53,216 nucleotides of DNA from Arthrobacter sp. efr-133-R2A-120 (GCF_030209835.1 NZ_JARVRF010000012.1:1-53216); one strand, 5' to 3'. Counted from the first letter of the stretch, positions 8,583-17,609 are shown. The notes: generated from the letters alone by a model not told the origin. Translations and numbers: made by a program.

Positions 8583-10233
8583 AGTCCCCTTCGTACCCAA
8601 AACCAAGGTTGGCCGGATCACGGACTTCGTTGACGAGCGCGTCGGCGGATCCGGAATCCTGCGTGAATTCGGCCGCAAGGTCTTCCCCGACCACTGGTCC
8701 TTCATGTTCGGTGAGGTGGCGCTGTATTCCTTCGTCATTCTCCTCATGTCGGGTACCTTCCTGACGTTCTTCTTTGACCCGTCGATGGCCGAGACCCACT
8801 ACACGGGTTCTTACACGCCGCTGACCAACGTCGAAATGTCGGTCGCGTACAACTCGTCGCTGAACATTTCCTTCGACATTCGCGGTGGCTTGTTCTTCCG
8901 CCAGGTCCACCACTGGGCGGCTTTGCTCTTCGTGGCATCGCTTGGTGTCCACATGCTGCGTGTGTTCTTCACGGGTGCTTTCCGCAAGCCTCGTGAAATG
9001 AACTGGGTGGTGGGCGGCGTCCTGCTCATCCTGGCAATGGCTGAAGGCTTCACGGGATACTCGCTTCCCGATGACCTTCTCTCCGGTAACGGCCTGCGAA
9101 TCATCGATGGTGTTATCAAGTCCATCCCGGTGATCGGTACGTATATCTCGTTCTTCCTCTTCGGTGGCGAGTTCCCGGGTACGGCCATCATCGGCCGCCT
9201 GTACGTGCTGCACATCCTGCTGGTCCCGGCCATGATTCTGCTGATGATCGTCATCCACCTCTTCATGGTGGTTGTGCACAAGCACACGCAGTACCCCGGC
9301 CCGGGTCGCAACGACGGCAACGTCGTCGGTTACCCCTTGGGACCGGTTTACGCCGCAAAGGCCGGTGGCTTCTTCTTCATCGTGTTCGGTGTCGTCGCGC
9401 TCATGGCCGCGATGTTCACTATCAACCCGATCTGGAACTACGGACCGTACGACCCCTCCCCAGTGTCGGCCGGTACCCAGCCCGACTGGTACATCGGCTT
9501 CGTCGACGGCGCCCTGCGACTCATGCCTGGTGTTGTCAACGACTTCCACTTCGAATACATCATCTTCGGCCATGTGCTGACGCTGAATGTGCTGCTGCCC
9601 GCATTGGTTCCCGCAGGCATCATTTTCACGGTGCTGTTCATGTACCCGTGGATCGAACGCTGGATCACCAAGGACAACCGCGAGCACCACGTGCTCGACC
9701 GTCCGCGTAACGCTCCCACACGTACCGCCATTGGCGTCGCAGGCTTTACCTGGTACTGCGTCATGTGGGCCGCTGCCGGCTCGGACCTCATCGCGACGCA
9801 CTTCCACGTTGCCCTGAACGACGTCACGTACTGGCTGCGTACGCTGTTCTTCATCGGCCCGATCATTGCGTTCATGGTGACCAAGCGCGTGGCCCTTGCG
9901 CTCCAGCGCAAGGACCGTGAAATTGCCTTGCACGGCCGCGAAACCGGCCGCATCGTGCGCCTGCCGCACGGTGAGTTCATCGAGGTACACGCACCCCTCG
10001 ACGACTACAAGCACTACAAGCTTGTAGGCTTCGAGTCGCCTTCCCCGTTGCCGGCCGAGCCGAACGAGCACGGTGTGGTCACCCCGAAGGAGAAGCGCCG
10101 CGCGGCATTGTCCAAGTGGTTCTTCGAAGACCGTGTTGCTCCGGCAACACCGGCCGAGCTTGAAGCGGCTCACGGACACGGCCACCATGAGGCCATCGAG
10201 TCCGGCGAAGAGCACAAGAGCCTGAGCCACTAG
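8560..10233 (+). CDS. qcrB: Cytochrome b subunit of the bc1 complex
   Basis: The membrane core of menaquinol:cytochrome c reductase, binding both b hemes. About 557 residues, including the long C-terminal extension typical of actinobacteria. Heme ligands are visible in QVHHWAALLF and HILLVPAMILLMIVIHLFMVVVHKH, and a PDWYIGFVDGALRLMP stretch lies in the quinol-site region. ATG 8560 has GGGAG ten bases upstream. GTG 8551 is an alternative. The overlap with qcrA suggests coupled translation. The tail is His/Glu-rich (HGHGHHEA). A perfect palindromic terminator follows. Confidence 0.95.
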   Translation: MSASSTAEVPFVPKTKVGRITDFVDERVGGSGILREFGRKVFPDHWSFMFGEVALYSFVILLMSGTFLTFFFDPSMAETHYTGSYTPLTNVEMSVAYNSSLNISFDIRGGLFFRQVHHWAALLFVASLGVHMLRVFFTGAFRKPREMNWVVGGVLLILAMAEGFTGYSLPDDLLSGNGLRIIDGVIKSIPVIGTYISFFLFGGEFPGTAIIGRLYVLHILLVPAMILLMIVIHLFMVVVHKHTQYPGPGRNDGNVVGYPLGPVYAAKAGGFFFIVFGVVALMAAMFTINPIWNYGPYDPSPVSAGTQPDWYIGFVDGALRLMPGVVNDFHFEYIIFGHVLTLNVLLPALVPAGIIFTVLFMYPWIERWITKDNREHHVLDRPRNAPTRTAIGVAGFTWYCVMWAAAGSDLIATHFHVALNDVTYWLRTLFFIGPIIAFMVTKRVALALQRKDREIALHGRETGRIVRLPHGEFIEVHAPLDDYKHYKLVGFESPSPLPAEPNEHGVVTPKEKRRAALSKWFFEDRVAPATPAELEAAHGHGHHEAIESGEEHKSLSH

Positions 10234-10249
10234 CTCCCGCAGAGAGCAC

Positions 10250-10285
10250 AGAGAAGGCCCCGTCCACGTGGACGGGGCCTTCTCT
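10250..10285. terminator. Terminator of the ctaE-qcrCAB operon
   Basis: A perfect 18-bp palindrome: left arm AGAGAAGGCCCCGTCCAC (10250-10267), right arm 10268-10285. It lies 17 bases after the qcrB stop and upstream of the converging regulator gene, so it can work in both directions. Confidence 0.88.
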
Positions 10286-10327
10286 CGTTGTTCGGGCTTT
10301 CAGGCGGGCGGCCCTGGACGCTTTGAG

Positions 10328-11143
10328 TTAGTGGGTGCGGTACCCCGTGGATTGGCTTCGGGTGGAGCGAACGCCCGGGCGCTGCAACGGGACCCACAAC
10401 TTGTACCGATCGGCCCGATAGTAGGACACGGAGTAGTCCACCATGGCGCGGGCAACGAAAGCGTGGCGCTGAATCTTGAGCAACGGCGTACCGACATCCA
10501 CGTTCAACAGCCGCGCTGTCGATGGCGATGCTGCCGTCGCTTCGATCATGTCCTCTCCCCACTCCATCACCAGTCCGTACTTCTCACTCAGCACGTTGTA
10601 CAAGGAGGTGGGAGGCGCCTCGTCCAAAAGACCTGGCACGCGATGGGCGGGGATGAAGTTCTCGTCCACGCTCATGGGTTCGTTGTCGGCGAGCAGGAGC
10701 CGTCTGAAGCGGACCAACGGCGTCCCTTCCTCCAGCTGGAGTTCCCTCGCCAGGAAGGCACTCGCCGCGATTTGTTCAAAGCTCAGGACCTTGGCTGCCG
10801 GAACCATGCCGCGGCGTTGCATTTCCTCGCTGTACGACGTGAGCTTCACTTGGAGGTCCAGCTTCGGTTTGCGGACGAAAGTTCCCAGTCCAACCACCCG
10901 TTCAATGACTTCCTCGCCGACGAGGGCATCAATGGCCTGCCGCACCGTCATCCTGGCAAGTCCGAAGCGTTCGGACAAGTCCCGCTCCGAAGGCAATGCC
11001 GCACCGGGCTTGCAGGACTCGGAGATATAGCTACGCAGGATCTCGCGCAGCTGAACGTAGATGGGAGTGCCGCTCTTGCGGTCGATCTCCCCCGCGATAC
11101 GTGCTGCCTCAGCGGGCACGACGGACTCCGGCCACAAAATCAT
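10328..11143 (-). CDS. GntR/HutC-family regulator, DasR/NagR-like
   Basis: 271 residues. An N-terminal winged helix-turn-helix (about 24-95) has IYVQLREILRSYI, LPSERDLSERFGLARMTVRQAIDALVGEEVIER and GLGTFV. A UTRA ligand-binding domain (about 110-250) follows, as in HutC-type members that sense sugar phosphates or related ligands. It is divergent from ptsH. The intergenic region holds GGTCTAGACC, the core of the known DasR operator (dre), so a role in N-acetylglucosamine/PTS control is likely. This specific role is inference; the family is clear. Two overlapping ATGs (11147, other frame, and 11143) make the start slightly uncertain. Confidence 0.85.
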   Translation of the reverse strand: MILWPESVVPAEAARIAGEIDRKSGTPIYVQLREILRSYISESCKPGAALPSERDLSERFGLARMTVRQAIDALVGEEVIERVVGLGTFVRKPKLDLQVKLTSYSEEMQRRGMVPAAKVLSFEQIAASAFLARELQLEEGTPLVRFRRLLLADNEPMSVDENFIPAHRVPGLLDEAPPTSLYNVLSEKYGLVMEWGEDMIEATAASPSTARLLNVDVGTPLLKIQRHAFVARAMVDYSVSYYRADRYKLWVPLQRPGVRSTRSQSTGYRTH

Positions 11144-11172
11144 TCATGGATTAAGCGTAGGCGAATCCACCG

Positions 11173-11188
11173 GCAGGTCTAGACCAGC
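11173..11188. promoter_or_regulatory. dre-like operator between the GntR regulator and ptsH
   Basis: GCAGGTCTAGACCAGC is a near-perfect palindrome with the uninterrupted core GGTCTAGACC at 11176-11185. The core agrees with the DasR-responsive element known from Streptomyces (roughly TGGTCTAGACCA). It lies 30 bases upstream of the regulator start and about 100 bases upstream of ptsH, suiting control of both. Confidence 0.7.
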
Positions 11189-11284
11189 TGAGCGCTGCGA
11201 ACGTTGCCGTCGCGTGGCGGCGCTAGGCTTGTAGGGATCAAAATCGCAGTCGGCATTTCGGCCGTCCGAGTCAAAGGAGCCGGT

Positions 11285-11578
11285 TTGCCCGAGCACAAAG
11301 CCATCGTCGCCGCAGAGATCGGCCTCCACGCACGTGCTGCCGCCGTGTTCGTGCGGGCTGTGACAGCCACAGGCCTTCCGGTGACGATCCGCAAGCCCGG
11401 CCAGCAAGCCGTGGATGCGCGTTCTTTGCTCGAGGTCATGACCGAAGATTTCGGCCACGGTTGCGAGGTGGTCCTCTCGGTCTCCGGAGAAGCGCTACAA
11501 GCTGGTCTCACGCTTGATGAGGTCAACGATGCCTTGGCCGCGCTTTCGGCCGTCCTGGAGGCCGTAGAAGGTCAGTGA
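11285..11578 (+). CDS. ptsH: HPr phosphocarrier protein of the PTS
   Basis: HPr accepts phosphate from enzyme I on a histidine and passes it to sugar-specific EIIA domains. The 97-residue product has the HPr fold order. The active-site stretch is GLHARAAAVFV with the phosphorylatable His, and a Ser46-like residue stands in DARSLLEVMT. Unusually, the residue two after His is Arg as expected, but the next position is Ala where HPr normally has Pro (GLHARPA). TTG 11285 is chosen because AAAGGAG (11273-11279) lies five bases upstream; longer in-frame starts lack this. The neighbouring DasR-like regulator and operator suggest repression by it. Confidence 0.88.
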   Translation: MPEHKAIVAAEIGLHARAAAVFVRAVTATGLPVTIRKPGQQAVDARSLLEVMTEDFGHGCEVVLSVSGEALQAGLTLDEVNDALAALSAVLEAVEGQ

Positions 11579-11643
11579 GCGGGCAAAGCCGACGAGCCGG
11601 GCCTCCCCCCGGGGGTAGCTTTCGGTCATCATCCTTAACAACA

Positions 11644-11684
11644 ACGACGTCGGGCCCCACCAATTTGGTGGGGCCCGACGTCGT
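11644..11684. terminator. Bidirectional terminator of ptsH and ctaF
   Basis: A perfect 20-bp inverted repeat: ACGACGTCGGGCCCCACCAA (11644-11663) and its complement (11665-11684) around a single central base. It lies between converging genes. Confidence 0.88.
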
Positions 11685-11696
11685 ATTCAGGTACTT

Positions 11697-12098
11697 CTAG
11701 TGCGCGTGGTCTCCACGGCTGTATTCGAAGACCCAACCGACCAAGGCAACGAGGGCCAGGCCCGCGGCGACAAAGGTGATCCAGAAACCCACGGCTAGGC
11801 CAAGGAAGCCACCGGCGCAAGCCAGACCGAGGACCAGCGGCCACCAGCTCCAGGGGCTGAAGTGTCCCTGCTCGCCGGCGCCTTCGTGGATCTCAGCATC
11901 CGCACGGTCTTCCGGGCGCATGCCGACTCGCTTGCCAGTGAACCCGAGGTAGCCGCCGATCATGCCTGCCAGGCCACCGACCAGGAGAATGCCCAGGGTT
12001 CCAACCCACTCAGACCAGTGGGTCAGGAAACCGTAGGCCAGTGCGACGGGGACGAAGAAGAAGGTCCCGGCTCCAAAGATCCATGATTCGATTTTCAC
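11697..12098 (-). CDS. ctaF: Cytochrome c oxidase subunit IV, actinobacterial type
   Basis: 133 residues with four membrane spans ([75 protein letters not shown]) and a hydrophilic loop after span two. This is the standard layout of CtaF, a small structural subunit of the aa3 oxidase found in actinobacteria. Its ATG overlaps the ctaD stop by four bases, so translation is probably coupled. It is last in the ctaC-ctaD-ctaF operon. Confidence 0.92.
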   Translation of the reverse strand: MKIESWIFGAGTFFFVPVALAYGFLTHWSEWVGTLGILLVGGLAGMIGGYLGFTGKRVGMRPEDRADAEIHEGAGEQGHFSPWSWWPLVLGLACAGGFLGLAVGFWITFVAAGLALVALVGWVFEYSRGDHAH

Positions 12099-13813
12099 TT
12101 GGCGTCCTTCTGATCAGCGTTGCCGAGCACCTTTGCTGCCGGCTCAGGGCTCAGCGCAGTGTGGTGCTGAGCGAGTTCCGGGTGGTGGAGGTCCAAGGCA
12201 GGACGTTCGGAACGGATGCGGGGCAGCGAGGTGAAGTTGTGCCGCGGCGGCGGGCAGGATGTGGCCCACTCGAGCGAAGCGCCGAAGCCCCAGGGATCGT
12301 CCACTTCCACCTTCTTGTTGCTGCGCCACGTGATGTAGACGTTCCAGAAGAACGGCAGGAGTGAAGCGCCCAGCACGAAGGATGAAATGGTGGAGAACTG
12401 GTTCATCCAGGTGAAGCCGTCCTGCGGCATGTAGTCCGCGTAGCGGCGGGGCATGCCCTCGACGCCGAGCCAGTGCTGGATCAGGAAGGTGCCGTGGAAG
12501 CCCAGGAACAGGAGCCAGAAGTGGATCTTGCCGAGGCGTTCGTTGAGCATCTTGCCGGTCCACTTGGGCCACCAGAAGTAGAAGCCCGCGAACATGGCGA
12601 ACACGACAGTTCCGAAGACCACATAGTGGAAGTGCGCTACGACGAAGTAGGAGTCTGAAACGTGGAAGTCAAGCGGCGGGGAGGCCAGGATGATGCCGGT
12701 CAGGCCGCCGAAGAGGAAGGTGACCAGGAAGCCGATGCTCCAGAGCATAGGCGTCTCGAAGGTAATCGAGCCCTGCCACAACGTACCGATCCAGTTGAAG
12801 AACTTCACGCCGGTGGGTACCGCGATCAGCATCGTCATGAAGGAGAAGAACGGCAGCAGTACCGATCCAGTGACGTACATGTGGTGGGCCCAGACAGTAA
12901 CAGACAGGGCAGCGATGGCAATGGTCGCGTAGACCAGGCCCTTGTAGCCGAAGATCGGCTTGCGGCTGAATACCGGGAAGATCTCAGAGACGATGCCAAA
13001 GAACGGCAGCGCAATGATGTAGACCTCGGGGTGGCCGAAGAACCAGAACAGGTGCTGCCACAAGACAGCTCCGCCGTTCTCCGGATCGAAGATGTGGGCT
13101 CCGAAGCGGCGGTCTGCGCCGAGGGCGAAGAGCGCGGCGGCGAGCGGCGGGAAGGCCATGAGAACCAGGATTGCCGTCACGAGGGTGTTCCAGGTGAAGA
13201 TCGGCATGCGCCACATCGTCATGCCGGGAGCGCGCATGCAGATGATGGTGGTAATGAAGTTCACGGCACCGAGGATGGTTCCGAAACCGGACAATGCCAG
13301 GCCGAAGACCCAAAGGTCTCCACCCACGCCCGGGGTGAATGTCGTGTCCGACAAGGGGGCATAGGCGAACCAGCCGAAGGAGGCGGCACCCTGCGGGGTG
13401 ATGAAGCCGGACACCGCGATGGTGGAACCGAAGAGGAAGAACCAGAAAGCCAGTGCGTTCAGTCGCGGGAAGGCAACGTCGGGGGCACCGATCTGAAGCG
13501 GCATGATGACGTTCGCGAACCCTGCGAAGAGCGGCGTCGCAAACATCAGCAGCATCACGGTGCCGTGCATCGTAAACAGCTGGTTGTACTGTTCCTTGGT
13601 CTGCAGGATCTGCATGCCGGGCTCGAAGAGCTCGGCACGGATCAGCAGCGCCATGACACCGCCCAGGCAGAAGAACACGAAGGACGCGATCAGGTACATG
13701 TACCCGATGGTCTTGTGGTCAGTGGAGGTGATCCAGTTGACGACGATGCGTCCCTTGGATTTCGGTACTACCGGAGCGTCGAGGACCCCGGCGGATTGAG
13801 TGTAAGTAGCCAC
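12095..13813 (-). CDS. ctaD: Cytochrome c oxidase subunit I
   Basis: The catalytic subunit carrying heme a and the heme a3-CuB centre that reduces oxygen to water and pumps protons. The 572-residue length is typical. Visible landmarks are [23 protein letters not shown] (heme ligand His), the CuB-region [25 protein letters not shown] with the His-Tyr pair, WAHHMYVTG, and [15 protein letters not shown] with distal heme ligands. The hydrophilic C-terminal tail (about 525-572) is usual for actinobacteria. The start is GTG 13813 with GGGAAG upstream, ten bases after the ctaC stop. Confidence 0.97.
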   Translation of the reverse strand: MATYTQSAGVLDAPVVPKSKGRIVVNWITSTDHKTIGYMYLIASFVFFCLGGVMALLIRAELFEPGMQILQTKEQYNQLFTMHGTVMLLMFATPLFAGFANVIMPLQIGAPDVAFPRLNALAFWFFLFGSTIAVSGFITPQGAASFGWFAYAPLSDTTFTPGVGGDLWVFGLALSGFGTILGAVNFITTIICMRAPGMTMWRMPIFTWNTLVTAILVLMAFPPLAAALFALGADRRFGAHIFDPENGGAVLWQHLFWFFGHPEVYIIALPFFGIVSEIFPVFSRKPIFGYKGLVYATIAIAALSVTVWAHHMYVTGSVLLPFFSFMTMLIAVPTGVKFFNWIGTLWQGSITFETPMLWSIGFLVTFLFGGLTGIILASPPLDFHVSDSYFVVAHFHYVVFGTVVFAMFAGFYFWWPKWTGKMLNERLGKIHFWLLFLGFHGTFLIQHWLGVEGMPRRYADYMPQDGFTWMNQFSTISSFVLGASLLPFFWNVYITWRSNKKVEVDDPWGFGASLEWATSCPPPRHNFTSLPRIRSERPALDLHHPELAQHHTALSPEPAAKVLGNADQKDAK

Positions 13814-13823
13814 GTCGCTTCCC

Positions 13824-14696
13824 TTAATTCTTTGCGTTCAGGTTCGGGTTGCGGTCGTACTTCGAATCGAGAAGACCGGTGTTGCCGCTCTGGCGAAGCT
13901 GGTCCATGTGAGCCTGGAACTCAGCCTCGGAAACGACCTTCACTCGGAACAGCATCTCTGAGTGGTATTCACCGCAAAGTTCGGCGCACTTGCCGTCATA
14001 GGTTCCCTCCTTGGTGGGGGTCAACCTGATGTAGTTGGTCTTGCCGGGGATCATGTCGCGCTTCTGAAGGAAGGCGGGTACCCAGAAAGAGTGAATGACG
14101 TCGCGGGAGTTCAATTCCAGGTCAACCGACTTGTTGACCGGCAGGTACAAGGTGGGGAGCTTGTCCTTGTCCACGTTGTTGCCCGTGAGGTGCGCCTGGA
14201 CGCCGGCCTCGTGAAGGTCTTCGGAGATGACCGATCCCTTCACATAGTTGAAGTCCCAAGCCCACTGCTTGCCGCGGACGTCAATGGTGACGTCGGCCGG
14301 CTGGGAGCGATCATCGATTGCCCGCTGGTCCTGGTCGGTGAAGTAGAAGAACACCAGCACCATGAACAGCGGAATGGTCAAATAAAAGACCTCCAGAGGG
14401 AGGTTGTAGCTAAGCTGCTTCGGGAAACCCGTGGTGCCCTTGCGGCGGCGGTAGGCGATGATGCACCAGACCAGCAGGCCCCAAGTAATAATGCCCACGG
14501 CGAGGGCGGCGATCCATGAGTTGACCCAGAGGTCCATGATCCGATCGGTGTTGCTGGTGGTTCCACGTTCCGTGGGCAACCAGCCTTTTTCTACCTCTGG
14601 TGAACATCCGGTCAAAACCAACGCGCCGGCTAGTGCCAAGCCAGTGATCGAGGTGATCTTTATGCGTCGGCTGCCGGTTCGGTTCTGCGAACTCAC
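13824..14696 (-). CDS. ctaC: Cytochrome c oxidase subunit II, lipoprotein with CuA site
   Basis: Subunit II accepts electrons from QcrC at the binuclear CuA centre. From GTG 14696 the product is ~290 residues. It has a lipoprotein signal ending [12 protein letters not shown], two membrane spans (about 55-80 and 95-118), then a periplasmic-side cupredoxin domain with the CuA ligands in [19 protein letters not shown] 14696 is preceded by AGGAAGG seven bases away and gives a proper signal peptide. A longer start at 14753 would place 19 hydrophilic residues before it. It is first of the ctaCDF operon. Confidence 0.93.
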   Translation of the reverse strand: MSSQNRTGSRRIKITSITGLALAGALVLTGCSPEVEKGWLPTERGTTSNTDRIMDLWVNSWIAALAVGIITWGLLVWCIIAYRRRKGTTGFPKQLSYNLPLEVFYLTIPLFMVLVFFYFTDQDQRAIDDRSQPADVTIDVRGKQWAWDFNYVKGSVISEDLHEAGVQAHLTGNNVDKDKLPTLYLPVNKSVDLELNSRDVIHSFWVPAFLQKRDMIPGKTNYIRLTPTKEGTYDGKCAELCGEYHSEMLFRVKVVSEAEFQAHMDQLRQSGNTGLLDSKYDRNPNLNAKN

Positions 14697-14811
14697 AGAC
14701 GGCCCTTCCTCTTGTTGCTGCAGCCCGGCAGGCCGAAAGCCCACCGGGCACACTAAAGTTTTACTACCCGATGTAGAGCTTACCGCTACCGAGCGGTTTT
14801 CGCTGACATGC

Positions 14812-14858
14812 TGGCCCAGTGCGTCGGCACGGGTTCAACCCGTTCCTGAACTGGGCCA
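14812..14858. terminator. Nested hairpin downstream of erpA
   Basis: The outer arms TGGCCCAGT (14812-14820) and ACTGGGCCA (14850-14858) enclose the inner stem ACGGGTT/AACCCGT (14829-14843). It lies 21 bases past the erpA stop on the minus strand and upstream of ctaC, suiting termination of erpA. Confidence 0.7.
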
Positions 14859-14879
14859 ACAGTCTGCGAATGCCCGGGT

Positions 14880-15266
14880 TTAGTGGAACGAATCGCCGCA
14901 GGCGCAAGACCCGCCGGCGTTAGGATTGTCGATGGTGAAGCCCTGCTTCGAGATGGTGTCCTCGAAGTCGATGCTGGCACCGCTCAGGTAAGGCACGCTC
15001 ATCTTGTCGACAACCACTTCGACGCCGTCGTAGTCGCGGACGGCGTCGCCGTCGAGCAGGCGCTCGTCGAAGTAGAGCTGGTAGATCAGGCCCGAGCAGC
15101 CGCCCGGCTGAACAGCGACGCGGAGCCTCAAGTCCGTGCGGCCTTCTTGTTCGAGAAGGCTCCGGACTTTACCTGCGGCGACATCGGTCAGCTTGACCTC
15201 GTGCTCAGGAAGCTCGCCGCCTGCGAGCTGCGCTCCGGTGCTGTTTTCGTTGGTTGCAGTGCTCAT
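14880..15266 (-). CDS. erpA: A-type iron-sulfur cluster carrier (IscA/ErpA/HesB family)
   Basis: A scaffold or carrier that delivers Fe-S clusters to target enzymes. 128 residues with the three conserved cysteines in GGCSGLIYQLYF and GSCACGDSF, and the VDKMSVPYLSGASIDFED core. Two Cys near the C-terminus in the CXC form are diagnostic. The gene is single and sits upstream of the oxidase operon in the same direction, separated by a hairpin. ErpA versus SufA/IscA cannot be told apart from this sequence alone. An unusual inverted repeat lies about 70 bases upstream of its start. Confidence 0.9.
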   Translation of the reverse strand: MSTATNENSTGAQLAGGELPEHEVKLTDVAAGKVRSLLEQEGRTDLRLRVAVQPGGCSGLIYQLYFDERLLDGDAVRDYDGVEVVVDKMSVPYLSGASIDFEDTISKQGFTIDNPNAGGSCACGDSFH

Positions 15267-15337
15267 TGGCCTACCTTCTTATGACGCTCTTGGCGGCTGC
15301 GCCTTCGCGCTGCCTGCCCTTACCCAAATACGTGCGG

Positions 15338-15379
15338 GTTATAGCTACATGCTACGTCCAGCCAGCGCATAGCTATAAC
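15338..15379. promoter_or_regulatory. Perfect inverted repeat upstream of erpA
   Basis: GTTATAGCTA (15338-15347) and TAGCTATAAC (15370-15379) are exact complements 22 bases apart, and each contains the palindrome TAGCTA. The elements are AT-rich in a GC-rich background. The minus strand reads TATAAC, a -10-like hexamer, at 15343-15338. This looks like an operator overlapping the erpA promoter; the regulator is unknown. Confidence 0.45.
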
Positions 15380-15434
15380 TCCTAACGTAACCGGCCGGAC
15401 CCTTACGTTGTTCCCGGTCAATGCGGGTGTGGGC

Positions 15435-16862
15435 TCAGGCGCCTTCCGAGTTCAGCCGGGCCAGCATCAGTGCTTCTGCCAGAACGGCGTTGCGGAAATC
15501 TCCGATGTGAAGCGATTCGTTGGCGCTGTGGGCTCGTGAATCCGGGTCCTCGACACCAGTCACCAGGATCTGGACATCGGGATAGGTTTCCGTCAGGTCC
15601 GCGATGAACGGTATGGATCCGCCGATCCCCATCTCAACGGCGGGCACACCCCAGGCTTCGCCCAGGGCCCACATCGCGATCCGGGCCGCCGCCGATCCAG
15701 TGTCGGTGGAGAAGGCATTGCCGCGCTCCCCCGGCACAAACGTCACCTTCGCCCCGAAGGGCGCGTTCGCCTCCAGGTGCCTCCCCACTGCGTCCATGGC
15801 GGCATCGGGGTCTTGCCCGGGAGCCAAGCGCAGGCTGAACTTGGCCCGCGCGGAGGGGAGCAGGGTGTTGGATGCGACGTCGACGGCGGGTGCGTCGATG
15901 CCGATGACGGACAAGGCGGGCTTGGTCCAGAGCCTCGAAGCGATGCTGCCGCTGCCGGCGAGCCGCACGCCGTCGAGCACGGAGGCGTCGGCGCGGTACT
16001 GTTCCTCGTCCACGTCCTCAACGACGTCGTCCCTGGCTACCAGGCCCTCGATGGCCACGTTGCCGTCGTCGTCGTGAAGGGTAGCGATGAGGCGGGACAG
16101 CAGGGTCGGCGCATCCAGTACCGGACCACCGAACATGCCGGAGTGCACGGCGTGATCAAGGACCCGCACTTCGAAGGTGCCGTCCACCAAGCCGCGGAGG
16201 CTTGTTGTCAGCGCGGGAACGCCGACCTTCCAGTTGCTTGAATCCGCCACAACGATGACGTTCGCTTCGAGGAGCTCGCGGTGTGTTTCGAGGAACGTGC
16301 GGAACGTCGGCGAGCCGGCCTCTTCTTCGCCCTCGAAGAACAAGGTGACCCCGAGGCCGAAATCGTCTCCCAGTACCTGGGTGACAGCGGCGTAAGACGC
16401 CAGGTGGGCCATGATTCCCGCTTTGTCGTCGGCCGCACCACGGCCATAAAGGCGGCCATCGCGTTCCTCTGCGACGAAGGGCTCGCTGTCCCACAAGGTC
16501 ACGTCGCCCGGCGGTTGCACATCGTGGTGCGCGTAAAGCAGGATCGTTGCTTTGCCCGGCGCGGCGACGCGGCGAGCAACGATAGCGGGGCCTCCGGGCG
16601 TCCCGTCGGCCTTGTCACAGCGCAGGATCTGTACGTCGCGGAAGCCCGACTCACGGACCAGCGCCGCAACAGCCTCGGCGCTCCGCTCCAGTTCCGCCGG
16701 GTCAAAGCTTGGCCAGGCGATCCCCGGGATAGCGACCAGGTCTTTCAAACGAGCCATGGTCTCGTCAAAAGAAGCATCGATCGAGGACTTGAGCGCATCA
16801 ACATTGATTGTGCTGGAGCCGCCGGAAAGGGTCTGCGGGATCTCCGCATTCATTGAAGTCAT
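15435..16862 (-). CDS. M20-family dipeptidase
   Basis: A zinc metallopeptidase of the ArgE/DapE/carboxypeptidase-G2 group, annotated as dipeptidase in actinobacteria. 475 residues, usual length. Metal and catalytic residues are visible in LLYAHHDVQPPG (first zinc ligand, near residue 110), GRGAADDKAGIMAHL, and FEGEEEAGSP (catalytic Glu). GGSIPFIADL and HSANESLH lie near the C-terminus, and the dimerisation domain lies in between. It is probably cytoplasmic, as no signal peptide is seen. TAGTCT (16875-16870) stands seven bases before the ATG, so the mRNA may start next to the start codon. Confidence 0.9.
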   Translation of the reverse strand: MTSMNAEIPQTLSGGSSTINVDALKSSIDASFDETMARLKDLVAIPGIAWPSFDPAELERSAEAVAALVRESGFRDVQILRCDKADGTPGGPAIVARRVAAPGKATILLYAHHDVQPPGDVTLWDSEPFVAEERDGRLYGRGAADDKAGIMAHLASYAAVTQVLGDDFGLGVTLFFEGEEEAGSPTFRTFLETHRELLEANVIVVADSSNWKVGVPALTTSLRGLVDGTFEVRVLDHAVHSGMFGGPVLDAPTLLSRLIATLHDDDGNVAIEGLVARDDVVEDVDEEQYRADASVLDGVRLAGSGSIASRLWTKPALSVIGIDAPAVDVASNTLLPSARAKFSLRLAPGQDPDAAMDAVGRHLEANAPFGAKVTFVPGERGNAFSTDTGSAAARIAMWALGEAWGVPAVEMGIGGSIPFIADLTETYPDVQILVTGVEDPDSRAHSANESLHIGDFRNAVLAEALMLARLNSEGA

Positions 16863-16983
16863 GGCGAAAAGACTACCGCCGGGAGTGGTGCTGGGGAACC
16901 GGACCGGGCGGCGTGGCGGGCGCTATCGGAGGGCGGCACGTCACGTCGACTTTGGCGCGGTTCGTGCGGGGTATTCTGTAGTG

Positions 16984-17577
16984 GTGTTTGGACGTAAAAA
17001 GGATGAGCCGAGCGCTCAGGACTCAATAGACCAGCTTGCCGCCGAAGCCCTCGTGAAAGGCGCCGGCAAGGGCGCTCCCACGCCCAAGCGCAAGGAGCAG
17101 GAAGCAGCCCGCAAGCGCCCCCTGGTGCCGACGGACCGCAAGGCCTCGAAAGAAGCCGAGCGCATCGCCATGCAGGACCAGCGCCAGAAAATGCGCCAGG
17201 CCCTGGACACCGGCGATGAAAAATACTTGCCGCTGCGGGACAAGGGACCCCAGAAGCGTTTTGCGCGCGACTATGTAGATGCCCGTTTCAGCCTGGGTGA
17301 GTACCTGATGTTCGGTGCCCTGCTGTTCGTGGTCATCTCCTTCATCATTCCTGCGGGAAGCGACGTCCTCAGCTACATCCTGATCGGGTTCTGGGTCATG
17401 TTCCTCGCGGTCTTCGCGGATGTGTTCGTACTCTCCCGCAAGTTGCGCAAGGGCTTGACGCAGAAGTTCGGCGACGTCGAGCGTGGCACCGTCTGGTACG
17501 GCAGCATGCGTTCCCTGCAATTCCGCCGCCTGCGCCTGCCGAAGCCGCAGGTGCAGCGAGGCCAGTACCCCGCTTAA
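16984..17577 (+). CDS. DUF3043 family membrane protein
   Basis: About 197 residues. A highly charged Lys/Arg-rich N-terminal half (about 1-95) ends in the conserved PLRDKGPQKRFARDYVDARF. Two membrane spans (about 105-145) and a basic C-terminal tail follow. This is the pattern of DUF3043, conserved in actinobacteria and of unknown function. GTG codons are at 16981 and 16984. TATTCT (16972-16977) puts the transcript start exactly at 16984, and no Shine-Dalgarno sequence is seen. Confidence 0.85.
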   Translation: MFGRKKDEPSAQDSIDQLAAEALVKGAGKGAPTPKRKEQEAARKRPLVPTDRKASKEAERIAMQDQRQKMRQALDTGDEKYLPLRDKGPQKRFARDYVDARFSLGEYLMFGALLFVVISFIIPAGSDVLSYILIGFWVMFLAVFADVFVLSRKLRKGLTQKFGDVERGTVWYGSMRSLQFRRLRLPKPQVQRGQYPA

Positions 17578-17609
17578 GTCCCCCCATCGCCAAGGACACG
17601 AGTCCGACG

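Noticed and set aside
8572..10230. Long antisense frame over qcrB
   Set aside because: It lies wholly opposite a clearly conserved gene, is Arg/His/Asp-rich with no domain, and is explained by GC-rich codon shadowing.
12662..14029. Long plus-strand frame over ctaD and ctaC
   Set aside because: Antisense to two unmistakable oxidase subunits; the translation is low-complexity Glu/Gly/His/Arg text without a recognisable fold.
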